Positions 1 through 9,985 of a stretch of DNA of 12,149 nucleotides are shown in pieces. The position numbers were made by a program, and so were the translations under genes. Positions within the stretch are counted from its first letter, which is position 1. Every line of letters starts with the position of its first letter. This stretch comes from Alphaproteobacteria bacterium (lineage in GTDB: Bacteria > Pseudomonadota > Alphaproteobacteria > CACIAM-22H2): contig VGEI01000070.1 of NCBI GenBank assembly GCA_016869415.1, positions 1-12,149 on the forward strand, read 5' to 3'. The notes under the pieces were generated by a model, which made no database searches, was not told the DNA's origin, and was given only the letters and a program-made list of their open reading frames with translations.

Positions 1-4
1 TTGG

Positions 5-334
5 GTGACCAATCCCATCATTCCGGGCGTTGGTGCACCTTCCCCCCGCACACCGGCGACGGAAAACCGTCCCAAGAGCAATCAGAGCGGCGCGGTATTC
101 ACCGTGCCGGGTCAGCCCAACGGCGACAGCGTCGCCACGCGCCCGAATATCTCCTTCGGCAGCTTGGGGCCGCTGGTCAACACCGAGTTGAGCAGCGAGA
201 CGGCGCGCGCCACCGCGCAGCGCGTCGAGAAGCTGCTGGGCCAGGAGACGCTGCCGCTAGTCAACAACCGGCCGCAGGTCGTCAGCAGCCTGATGGACAG
301 CCTGCTGCAGGAGCAGGAGAACCAGCAGAAATAG
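5..334 (+). CDS. Small hypothetical protein, possibly truncated at the window edge
   Basis: I do not recognise this 109-residue protein. The frame opens with a GTG at base 5 (reading VTNPIIPGVGAP...). Only four bases precede it, so no ribosome binding site can be seen and the true start may lie outside the window. The first half is rich in Pro, Asn, Ser and Gly and looks disordered. The second half (about residues 50-105) looks helical and hydrophilic, ending in a Gln/Glu-rich tail (LLQEQENQQK). There is no signal peptide, membrane segment or cysteine. A strong terminator begins 24 bases after the stop, which supports this as the real gene rather than the longer overlapping frame at 1-525. 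The next gene converges on it, so its operon partners, if any, lie to the left of the window. Confidence 0.6.
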   Translation: MTNPIIPGVGAPSPRTPATENRPKSNQSGAVFTVPGQPNGDSVATRPNISFGSLGPLVNTELSSETARATAQRVEKLLGQETLPLVNNRPQVVSSLMDSLLQEQENQQK

Positions 335-357
335 TCCGCCGCCGCGCGGCTGCAATG

Positions 358-389
358 ACGGGCGCCGTTCACGGCGCCCGTTTTGTTTT
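358..389 (+). terminator. Rho-independent terminator after the small hypothetical gene
   Basis: A perfect 10-bp stem (ACGGGCGCCG at 358-367 with CGGCGCCCGT at 372-381) closes a TTCA tetraloop, followed by a T-rich tract (TTTGTTTT, 382-389). Stem, loop and tail are all canonical for the plus strand. The tail runs into the last base of the convergent TrpF-like gene's stop codon. On the minus strand the hairpin lacks a T tract, so it terminates mainly the plus-strand gene. Confidence 0.9.
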
Positions 390-1042
390 CAGGCGCCTAG
401 GACTGCCGCAGCGAAGGGCGCCAGCTTGGCCTCGTCGAGCCGGCCATCGCTGCGCAGACCCGAGCAGACGTCGATGCCGAAGGGCCGCACTGCCGCGATC
501 GCGTCGCGTACGTTACCCGGGTTGAGCCCGCCAGCCAGGAACACCGGAATCGACACGGACTCGACGATCCGGCGGCTCAGCCGCCAATCATGGACGCGGC
601 CCGTGCCGCCCAGCTCCTTGACCGCCAGTTTCGGCCTGCCGCTGTCCAGCAGCAGCGCGTCGACGTGGCGCGCCGCTTCCCGCGCCTCGCCGATCGACTC
701 TTCGTTCTGCACGTGGATCACCTGGACGAGCTTCACGCCGGGCAGAGCCAGCCGCAATTCGCCGTAAACCGTGAGCTCCACTGCATCGACCAGCTGGACC
801 GCCGAGGTGCGGCAGCGCCGGACCTGCGCAACGATCGCATCGGCCCTGGTCGCGGAAGTGAGCAGGAACGTCGCGATCGGCGGCGGCACATCAGCCGAGA
901 TCTCGGCGATCAGGGCCTCGTCGATCGGCCCGGGGCCGCTGGGCATGGCCGAGACCAGGCCGATGGCCGAGGCGCCGTTACGGATGGCCAAGGTTGCCTC
1001 CTCGCGCGACGCGATGCAACAGACCTTGAGCCGTGTGGGCAT
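389..1042 (-). CDS. Divergent phosphoribosylanthranilate isomerase (TrpF)-like TIM-barrel protein
   Basis: This 217-residue protein has the length and overall pattern of the TrpF family, which converts N-(5-phosphoribosyl)anthranilate to CdRP in tryptophan synthesis. Visible signatures are the N-terminal KVCCIAS (K6-S12, matching KxCGIT, with C8 at the usual catalytic Cys), LLLDS (D133 at the usual catalytic Asp), GGTGRVHDW (145-153) and the phosphate-binding GGLNPGNV (171-178) with GIDVCSG (189-195). However, the usual SPR substrate segment after strand 1 is replaced by MPSGPGPI, and the usual QLHGDE is replaced by QLVDAVE (83-89). It starts with ATG 11 bases after the oxoprolinase stop, so the two are almost certainly co-transcribed; no trpA or trpB is nearby. 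I infer a TrpF paralogue whose substrate may have changed. Family membership is firm, but the reaction is not. Confidence 0.85.
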   Translation of the reverse strand: MPTRLKVCCIASREEATLAIRNGASAIGLVSAMPSGPGPIDEALIAEISADVPPPIATFLLTSATRADAIVAQVRRCRTSAVQLVDAVELTVYGELRLALPGVKLVQVIHVQNEESIGEAREAARHVDALLLDSGRPKLAVKELGGTGRVHDWRLSRRIVESVSIPVFLAGGLNPGNVRDAIAAVRPFGIDVCSGLRSDGRLDEAKLAPFAAAVLGA

Positions 1043-1053
1043 AAGCGTGCCCG

Positions 1054-4689
<3,636 letters not shown>

Positions 4690-4760
4690 GCCAGCCGCCT
4701 TGAATTGTCGTCCCGTTGCTCGAAGCGCCTGCTTATAGGGCTTCCGAACGGCCCTGAACA

Positions 4761-4874
4761 GATTATAGACATTTTGACTACGACAAGGTGCTCCAGGTTC
4801 GATAATAATATAATTATATCATAGTTATAAAAGATTGACGTCCAGGATTTTATGCGACAGAAGCCCAAGACGAA
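4761..4874. promoter_or_regulatory. AT-rich divergent intergenic region with a 12-bp palindrome
   Basis: Between the divergently transcribed oxoprolinase (GTG at 4689) and the 97-residue gene (ATG at 4875) lies a sharply AT-rich block in an otherwise GC-rich window. It contains ATATAATTATAT (4808-4819), a perfect palindrome. It also has promoter-like hexamers: TTGACT at 4774-4779, GATAAT at 4801-4806, TATAAA at 4824-4829, and TATAAT on the minus strand within the palindrome. The TTGACT-GATAAT spacing is 21 bases, which is too long for a textbook sigma-70 promoter, so I do not claim an exact promoter. The location and composition make it the likely control region for both genes. Confidence 0.4.
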
Positions 4875-5168
4875 ATGATTATATATCCATCCCCAGACCA
4901 AAGATCAACGGGGCGATCTGGTGGTCTCTCCATTGCCATTACCCGGATTGATGACTTGAAGCGCTTGAGCAGGGCTCCCCTGCTCGAGCGTGAGGTCGAG
5001 GTGGCGGCCATTCGGCTGACCGAACACTTCAGCAAGGAAGCAGGCGAGCGCGCCGCCGAGCTCAAGAAGATCGGCGATCCCGAGGGCTTCGCCCGCTATG
5101 CCCTGATCGCCAGAGCGATCACTGCACTCCAAGCCAGCGCGCCGCGTGACGGCGCCCGCCTGCACTAA
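4875..5168 (+). CDS. Small hypothetical protein, charged and helical
   Basis: I do not recognise this 97-residue protein. From about residue 28 to 90 it is rich in Glu, Arg, Lys, Ala and Leu with a helical pattern (for example LLEREVEVAAIRLTEHF and AAELKKIGDPEGFARYAL). There is no signal peptide, membrane segment or cysteine. Codons from about residue 28 onward are G/C-ending like the neighbours, but the first 17 or so codons are AT-rich and odd (MIIYPSPDQRS...). The true start may therefore be downstream, although ATG 4875 is the only ATG in frame near the 5' end and has no clear ribosome binding site. Its TAA stop (5166-5168) overlaps the TAG of the convergent sensor kinase by sharing the bases CTAA. 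The antisense 86-residue frame over the same DNA looks less protein-like. A link to the kinase is possible but unproven. Confidence 0.55.
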   Translation: MIIYPSPDQRSTGRSGGLSIAITRIDDLKRLSRAPLLEREVEVAAIRLTEHFSKEAGERAAELKKIGDPEGFARYALIARAITALQASAPRDGARLH

Positions 5169-7537
5169 GCCGGCCGGCTGAGCTTCCGGCTCTCCCCGGA
5201 AGCTACGGCAGAATCGGCCGAGACTGCCGTCTCGGCGGCAGACAGCCGGACCGTCACTGAGGTCCCTTCGCCCACCGTGCTGGCGACCTCCAAGGAGCCG
5301 CCGTGCAGCTCGACGAGCTTGTTGCTGATCGACAATCCAAGCCCCGTCCCTTCGTGAGTCCGGTGCCGGGCTTCTTCGGCCTGCCAGAACGGTTTTGTGA
5401 CGTGTGGCAGATGACGCGCCTCAATGCCCGGCCCGTTATCCCGAACCGAGATCTCGACCTGACGGCCAGCCTCGCAGCGGATTTCGATGTCGATCCGGCC
5501 GCTCGGCTGCGTGAACTTGACCGCATTGCCGATCAGGTTGAGCATGATCTGCCTGAGCGCTCGGGATTCTACCATCGTGGGCGGGAGAGCCCCGGCGACA
5601 GTCAGCCGAAGCTCCTGTTTCTTCGCTTGCGCGCGTTCGCGCATGAAGCGAACAGCCGATTCCACGATCGGGCCCACATCCATGGCCTGCAGATTGAGAT
5701 TGTAGGTGCCCGACTCGATTCTCGACATGTCGAGAATTTCGTTGATTACCTCCAGCAGATGGCGGCCGGACGTCAGGATGTCGTTGGTATACTCGAGATA
5801 CCGCGGCAGCATCGGGCCGAACATCTGCTTGAGCATGATTTCCGAGTAGCCGATCACGGCATTGAGCGGCGTACGCAGCTCATGGCTCATGGTGGCGAGG
5901 AACTCGCTCTTGGCCCGGCTCGCTTCCTGGGCCGTTTTCCGTTCCGCCTGGTAGCGAACGTTGAGGCGCTCCAGATCGGCCGCCTGCCGGGTCAGCAGGC
6001 GGTTGGCCTCCTCCAGGTCCACCTGGCGCCGCTCCAGAACGGACTGGGCGCTCTTGATGTCCGTTACGTCGACTGCCACCGTGACCAGGCCGACGATCTT
6101 TCCCTCGGGATCGCGAAACGGAACCTTGACGATCCACCATGCGCCAAGACGGCCTCTGCCGGGGTTAATGCCACTGACTTCATGCGGCCCCTCAGCCTCG
6201 CCGGTTTCGAGGGCCTGTCGTTCGGCTTTCTCCAGAGCCGTCCTGTCATAGTCGGGATTCATGTCGGAGGTGCGTTTGCCGATCATCGCCTCGTGCGTGC
6301 TGTCGTAAAGACGCGCACACTGCCGATTGACGAAGACGTAACGAAGATTCAGATCCTTGAAGTTAATGACCGCGGGCACCGTGTCGATGACATCCTGCAG
6401 CAGGCGCATGGCGGTGACTGCGGCTTCACGCTCGGCAGCATAGCGGCGGCTGAGCTCGTCGAGCTCGGCCGCCTGGGCCTGCAGCCGTGACTTGCTGTTG
6501 CGGAATTCGTCGATCGCCCGGGCAAATCTCCCAAGCTCGTCGGATCGGCCGATAAACGGCACGGACGGCGCGGAAGCGTTCGTGGCGATCAACTCCACCG
6601 AGCGAATCAGCCGGCTCAGCGGGCGCAGTATGCCCAAGGCCGTCAGCGCGGCAACCGACGCGGCCATGAGCCCCAGCAGCAGGATCCCAATGAGAAAACG
6701 CCGGATCGCCGTGTCATAGGCGCCCTCGAGCCCCGTCGTGTCGATATCGACCTGGAGCACCCCAACCGAACGCCCCGCGTAGTCAGGGAGGACGGTTACC
6801 GTGCACAGCCGACTCATGCCGCCGGCGGTCGTGCGGACCGTGACATCGCCACGCTCGAAGACCTTGGCCAGGTCTTCAGCGCTCAAGTGTGTTGCACCGG
6901 AATCCGATGTCCCGCTAAGCCGCTGCAGGCCGCCAGGGCCCGAGAAGTAGACCGTGTACAAGACATCCGCCTCCGCGATGCCACGAAGAAACTCCGCGTT
7001 GATGAACGAGCCAATCTCGACGACGCCGAGCGACCGCCCGTCGGGAGCGGTAACCGGCACGGCGCCGCGGATCGGCAAACCGTTGACACCCAGCTCGATT
7101 CCCTGCCGCGCGGTGCGGGTCCGGTTGACTTCGGCGATCATCGGACGCAACGCCGAAAGATCGTCGTCGTACTGGTTCGGCGCGTGGAGCCTTGCCAGCG
7201 TCGTCGTGTTCGGCCGGTGGAAATGAACGTTGTTGATCCCGTAGGCCTTCAAGGTCGCGAAAGTCGGCGCGAGATCCGACAGGAGCCCCAAACGATCGTT
7301 ATTGCGCATTCTCTCCTGCACACCCGGCGATTCCGCCAGGAGCCGCGCCAACACTTCGTTGGCGGATGACTGGCGTTCAACGGCGCGAAAGAACACCGCG
7401 CGGGCGTGCGATGCGAGCTCCTCCTCCGTCGAGGAGATAACGGAACGGAGGGTCAGCAGACCCCAGCCGCCAGTAAGCGGAATCGCCGCTGCAACGACGC
7501 CCAGAATTGCGATGCTCAGCCGGGTCTTGATGCCCAT
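5165..7537 (-). CDS. Membrane sensor histidine kinase, dCache-HAMP-PAS-HisKA-HATPase
   Basis: This 790-residue kinase would sense a ligand outside the membrane and phosphorylate a response regulator not encoded here. In order it has TM1 (about 8-30), a periplasmic double-Cache domain (about 35-278; FHRPNTTTLARL, DDLSALRPMI and GLPIRGAVPV resemble the dCache_3 group), TM2 (about 281-303), HAMP (about 304-350), a coiled coil, a PAS domain (about 377-495, ending AVDVTDIKSAQ), and a second coiled coil. The HisKA domain contains SHELRTPLNAVIG with phospho-acceptor H552. The HATPase_c domain has its N box at NLIGNAVKF (N671), G1 at DNGPGI (700-705) and G2 at GTGLGLSI (730-737). All catalytic motifs are intact and there is no receiver domain. 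A low-complexity Ser/Ala tail (768-790) ends the protein. The ATG has no strong ribosome binding site. It converges on the 97-residue gene with a 4-base overlap, and no response regulator lies within the window. Confidence 0.95.
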   Translation of the reverse strand: MGIKTRLSIAILGVVAAAIPLTGGWGLLTLRSVISSTEEELASHARAVFFRAVERQSSANEVLARLLAESPGVQERMRNNDRLGLLSDLAPTFATLKAYGINNVHFHRPNTTTLARLHAPNQYDDDLSALRPMIAEVNRTRTARQGIELGVNGLPIRGAVPVTAPDGRSLGVVEIGSFINAEFLRGIAEADVLYTVYFSGPGGLQRLSGTSDSGATHLSAEDLAKVFERGDVTVRTTAGGMSRLCTVTVLPDYAGRSVGVLQVDIDTTGLEGAYDTAIRRFLIGILLLGLMAASVAALTALGILRPLSRLIRSVELIATNASAPSVPFIGRSDELGRFARAIDEFRNSKSRLQAQAAELDELSRRYAAEREAAVTAMRLLQDVIDTVPAVINFKDLNLRYVFVNRQCARLYDSTHEAMIGKRTSDMNPDYDRTALEKAERQALETGEAEGPHEVSGINPGRGRLGAWWIVKVPFRDPEGKIVGLVTVAVDVTDIKSAQSVLERRQVDLEEANRLLTRQAADLERLNVRYQAERKTAQEASRAKSEFLATMSHELRTPLNAVIGYSEIMLKQMFGPMLPRYLEYTNDILTSGRHLLEVINEILDMSRIESGTYNLNLQAMDVGPIVESAVRFMRERAQAKKQELRLTVAGALPPTMVESRALRQIMLNLIGNAVKFTQPSGRIDIEIRCEAGRQVEISVRDNGPGIEARHLPHVTKPFWQAEEARHRTHEGTGLGLSISNKLVELHGGSLEVASTVGEGTSVTVRLSAAETAVSADSAVASGESRKLSRPA

Positions 7538-7756
7538 GGTGTTTGACGAGGGAAAGCGTTGGCTGCGGGAATCCAGTGTGGCGAAGGCCGGTCCGCTGGA
7601 AGCGCGCGACAGTAGTGTGCAAACGATTGCTAGATAGTTAATCGAATTGACGGAGCTGAATGGCCGCTTCGACTTAAGTATCGGGTAGTTGCCCCGTGCG
7701 ACGGGATCAATGGTTAACGATCACAAGAATACCGGCCGCCGGACCTTGGCTGCGAT

Positions 7757-7800
7757 GCCGGCGCAGCCGGCGCTAGCCTGCCTCGCGACAGCGCCGGCTG
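7757..7800. repeat. 11-bp perfect inverted repeat with an overlapping tandem 9-mer
   Basis: CAGCCGGCGCT (7764-7774) pairs perfectly with AGCGCCGGCTG (7790-7800) around a 15-base loop. The left arm overlaps a tandem pair, GCCGGCGCA/GCCGGCGCT (7757-7774). There is no T tract on either strand, so it is not a typical terminator. It lies beyond the FAH-gene hairpin, in the position and style of a REP-like intergenic palindrome. Confidence 0.5.
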
Positions 7801-7827
7801 TATCGAATCGGGCGACGGCGACAAGCA

Positions 7828-7858
7828 AACGGGCCGGCCCTTGCGGCGCCGGCCCGTT
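7828..7858 (-). terminator. Probable terminator of the FAH-family gene
   Basis: A perfect 11-bp stem (AACGGGCCGGC at 7828-7838 with GCCGGCCCGTT at 7848-7858) encloses a 9-base loop and begins 21 bases after the minus-strand stop at 7880. Read on the minus strand it is followed by a short, interrupted T tract (TTTGCTTGTC, counting the last T of the stem). The stem is strong and well placed, but the T tract is weak, so termination may be partial. Confidence 0.65.
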
Positions 7859-7879
7859 GTCTGTCTCGATCCGGCGCGG

Positions 7880-8725
7880 TCAGCCGGCGACGACCTGCTG
7901 CGTCTGCGTGCCGAGGCCTTCGATATGGACCTCCATCGTGTCGCCGGCCTTGAGGAATTGCGGCACCGGCTTGATACCGAGGCCAACCCCGGGCGGAGTG
8001 CCGGTGACGATGAGATCGCCCGGCATCAGCGTCATGAAGCGGCTGATATAGCTGACCAGGTGCTTCACCCCGAAGATCATGGTCGAGGTCGAGCCGTGCT
8101 GCTTGGTCTCGCCGTTGACCTTGAGCGACATCTTGAGGTTCTGCGGGTCCTTGATCTCGTCGGTGGTGACGAGCCACGGGCCGGCCGGACAGAAGGTGTC
8201 GCCGCTCTTGCCCTTGACCCATTGGCCGGCGCGCTCGAGCTGGAACTCGCGCTCGGAGACGTCGTTCGCCACGCAGTAGCCGGCGACGTACTTGAGCGCA
8301 TCGGCCTCGCTGACGTACTGCGCCTTGCGGCCGATGACCACGCCGAGTTCGACCTCCCAGTCGCCCTTCTTGGAGTCGCGTAGCAGCCGGACCTTGTCGT
8401 TGGGGCCGCTGAGGCTGGTGATCGCCTTCATGAACAGGATCGGCTCGGCCGGAATCGGCATGCCGGCCTCCTTGGCATGATCGGAATAGTTCAGACCGAC
8501 CGCGACAATTTTGCTGCAGCCGGTGAACGGCACGCCCAGGCGCGGCTTGCCGGGGACGAGCGGCAGCTTCTCGGGCTTGAGCTTGCGCAAGGCAGCCAAG
8601 CCCGACGACGACAGCACGTCCGGCGTGATGTCCTTGAACTTCCGCGGCAGGGCGCGGATGCGGCCGTTGGCATCGACGATCCCCGGCTTTTCCTTGCCGG
8701 CCGCCCCATAACGCACCAGTTTCAT
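7880..8725 (-). CDS. Fumarylacetoacetate hydrolase (FAH) family protein
   Basis: This 281-residue protein belongs to the FAH superfamily, metal-dependent enzymes that cleave or hydrate keto acids (fumarylpyruvate and acylpyruvate hydrolases, oxaloacetate decarboxylases, 2-keto-4-pentenoate hydratase relatives, diketo-deoxysugar acid hydrolases). The N-terminal small domain spans about 1-65. The catalytic fold follows, with VGLNYSDHAKE (76-86), metal ligands E124 and E126 in DWEVELGVVIG, D155 in VANDVSERE, the conserved lysine region around 171-173, and TGTPPGVGLG (241-250). All expected metal-binding residues are present, and the length is normal for the short bacterial members. The ATG follows a good Shine-Dalgarno (GAGGGGG at 8740-8734, 8-base spacing). 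It lies 108 bases downstream of the lipoprotein hydrolase on the same strand with no terminator between them, and a hairpin follows. The exact substrate cannot be read from sequence; aromatic or sugar-acid catabolism is likely. Confidence 0.93.
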   Translation of the reverse strand: MKLVRYGAAGKEKPGIVDANGRIRALPRKFKDITPDVLSSSGLAALRKLKPEKLPLVPGKPRLGVPFTGCSKIVAVGLNYSDHAKEAGMPIPAEPILFMKAITSLSGPNDKVRLLRDSKKGDWEVELGVVIGRKAQYVSEADALKYVAGYCVANDVSEREFQLERAGQWVKGKSGDTFCPAGPWLVTTDEIKDPQNLKMSLKVNGETKQHGSTSTMIFGVKHLVSYISRFMTLMPGDLIVTGTPPGVGLGIKPVPQFLKAGDTMEVHIEGLGTQTQQVVAG

Positions 8726-8763
8726 TGAGCTTTCCCCCTCAGGCTTCGTTTTGCGGAAGGCCG

Positions 8764-8797
8764 GATATTGGCGAAGCGGCGGCGCCTCCGCAACCGG
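8764..8797 (-). repeat. Shared leader element, copy upstream of the FAH-family gene
   Basis: On the minus strand this leader reads CCGCTTCGCCAATATC (8779-8764), identical to the block at 9924-9909 in the leader of the preceding hydrolase gene. GCGCCGC precedes the block directly here, and the same heptamer lies five bases further upstream in the other copy. The downstream flank is also similar and both copies run into AAACGA. This copy ends 38 bases before the FAH start codon. It could be a regulatory site or a small dispersed repeat. Confidence 0.5.
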
Positions 8798-8833
8798 GAT
8801 ATATATCTTCGCCCTTACCGGCGTGCCGGCAGA

Positions 8834-9880
8834 TCAGCGATACAGGCCCTTCCCCTCCAGCCATTTCTGGATGACCGCGGCAACCTCCAGATTGTTGCGG
8901 TCGTTCATCATCATGTGCGAGTTGCCGCGCACGCCGATCTTCGGCAGGTCGACGACCTCCGGCGCCGCACCGCCGGCGTTCTTCACCAAGTCGAGGAAGC
9001 GCACGCCGTTGGCCTTGATCTGCGGCCAGCGCGAATCCTGCTCGATGTAGTCGCCGTAGATTGCAACGATCGGCGTGTCCTTGAGACGCGCCGCGGTCGG
9101 CGCGTCGCCGACACCTGCCGGCTCCACCAGCACCAGCGCCTTGACCTTGTCGGGGCGGGCCTGCGCGACCTTGAGCCCGAACTGCCCGGCTTGGCTGTGG
9201 ACAAGGACGACGCAGGGGCAGACCCTGTCGACCAGCGCCGTGTAGGCAGCGATGATCGCGGCATCGGTGGTCGTCCAACGCGGCACGATCTGCTTGGTGA
9301 AATTGTCGTAGCCCTCGACCGGGAACTGGTTCCCCGGCAGGACCCTCATCTTCGCCGGATCGCTGTTATAGGCGCCCGAGCCCGCGGCGCCGATGCGGAA
9401 GCGCTCGAACGGGTTCTCCTTGGTCAGGAAGACCGGCTCGGCCGGCCAGATGTCGGGAAACTGCGCCCAGCCGGAACGGCCGCGCTCGACCGCGTCCGAG
9501 TTGTAAACCGCCCATCCCTTCTTCACGAAGTAGTTGAGCCAGCCCTCGCGCCCGTCCGGGGTGCTCTCGTAGGTCACGCCGGTGAGCCCGCCGCCGTGCC
9601 ACATGAGCAGCGGCAGGCTGCCGCGCTGGCGCGCCGGGATGAAGTACTGCACGTACATCTGCTCGACCTGGTACACCCCGTTGGGATCGACCCGGGCCGG
9701 CACGCCCCCCGGCGTGAACACGACTTCCTTAGTCGGCTTGCCGGAGACGGTCACCTCGCGACCGCCGACATGGAACGAGCCCATGTCCTTGAGAGCGATC
9801 GGTGTGTCGCCGGCGCAGCCGGCCAGCAGGGTCAAGGTTGCTACCGCACAAACGCGGCGCATCAGGGCGGATGCGATCAT
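8834..9880 (-). CDS. Alpha/beta-hydrolase lipoprotein, esterase 713-like
   Basis: This is an exported serine hydrolase of 348 residues, probably a carboxylesterase. I chose the ATG at 9880 because GAGGAG sits 6 bases upstream and the product then begins with a lipoprotein signal peptide: positive MRR, hydrophobic CAVATLTLL, and lipobox L-A-G-C with C22 as the lipidated cysteine. A longer frame from 9979 has no such logic. The +2 residue is Ala, fitting outer-membrane sorting. The fold shows the oxyanion segment LMWHGGG (about 91-98), nucleophile S229 in VHSQAG, a candidate acid E253 in VEPAG (D277 in YGDYIEQD is the alternative), and a candidate base H322 in GNSHMMM. The HGGGLTGVTYESTPDG region recalls the esterase 713 group. 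The gene lies between a broken sensor kinase (105-base gap) and an FAH enzyme (108-base gap), all on the same strand. The substrate is unknown. Confidence 0.88.
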   Translation of the reverse strand: MIASALMRRVCAVATLTLLAGCAGDTPIALKDMGSFHVGGREVTVSGKPTKEVVFTPGGVPARVDPNGVYQVEQMYVQYFIPARQRGSLPLLMWHGGGLTGVTYESTPDGREGWLNYFVKKGWAVYNSDAVERGRSGWAQFPDIWPAEPVFLTKENPFERFRIGAAGSGAYNSDPAKMRVLPGNQFPVEGYDNFTKQIVPRWTTTDAAIIAAYTALVDRVCPCVVLVHSQAGQFGLKVAQARPDKVKALVLVEPAGVGDAPTAARLKDTPIVAIYGDYIEQDSRWPQIKANGVRFLDLVKNAGGAAPEVVDLPKIGVRGNSHMMMNDRNNLEVAAVIQKWLEGKGLYR

Positions 9881-9886
9881 GGCGTT

Positions 9887-9892
9887 CTCCTC
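9887..9892 (-). promoter_or_regulatory. Ribosome binding site deciding the hydrolase start
   Basis: GAGGAG on the minus strand, with 6 bases to the ATG at 9880. It is the strongest Shine-Dalgarno in the window and rules in favour of the shorter lipoprotein product over the start at 9979. Confidence 0.8.
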
Positions 9893-9924
9893 GTTTCTCG
9901 CTGGCCCCGATATTGGCGAAGCGG
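9891..9924 (-). repeat. Shared leader element, copy upstream of the lipoprotein hydrolase
   Basis: The minus strand reads CCGCTTCGCCAATATC (9924-9909), exactly as at 8779-8764. The next 18 bases match that copy at 11 positions without gaps, both ending AAACGA, which here runs straight into the GAGGAG ribosome binding site. The 16-base identity ends 28 bases before the start codon. Confidence 0.5.
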
Positions 9925-9985
9925 TCGCAGCGGCGCAATCGTAGGCCATCCCACGCCGGGGGCCGGCCGTCTCACCCATTCGGGG

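Larger units (their letters stand above)
7538..7879. other. 342-base intergenic region between the FAH gene and the dCache kinase
   Basis: No convincing gene is present here. The part next to the FAH stop holds the hairpin at 7828-7858. The centre holds an inverted repeat (7764-7800) partly overlapping a tandem 9-mer. A short hairpin, CCCGT-GCG-ACGGG, lies at 7693-7705. The relatively AT-rich stretch around 7620-7720 (including GTTAAC at 7713-7718) is the probable place for the kinase promoter, but I found no well-spaced -35/-10 pair on the minus strand. Short frames crossing it have no recognisable content. Confidence 0.6.

Noticed and set aside
1..525. 174-codon plus-strand frame starting TTG at base 1
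   Set aside because: It reads through the strong terminator at 358-389 and into the 3' end of the convergent gene. Its Arg/Gln/Ala-rich product looks like an out-of-frame translation.
5303..6490. 395-codon plus-strand open frame
   Set aside because: It is antisense to the kinase PAS, HisKA and HATPase domains and has no motifs of its own.
8798..8807. GATATATATC palindrome as a promoter or operator for the FAH gene
   Set aside because: It is short and low in complexity, with no suitably spaced -35 hexamer on the minus strand.
8815..8830. CCGG-rich hairpin just after the hydrolase stop as a terminator
   Set aside because: The stem is only about 4-5 bp and no T tract follows on the minus strand.
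9881..9979. 33-residue N-terminal extension of the lipoprotein hydrolase
   Set aside because: The ATG at 9880 has a strong GAGGAG and produces a proper lipobox. The extension would bury the signal peptide and covers the shared leader element.
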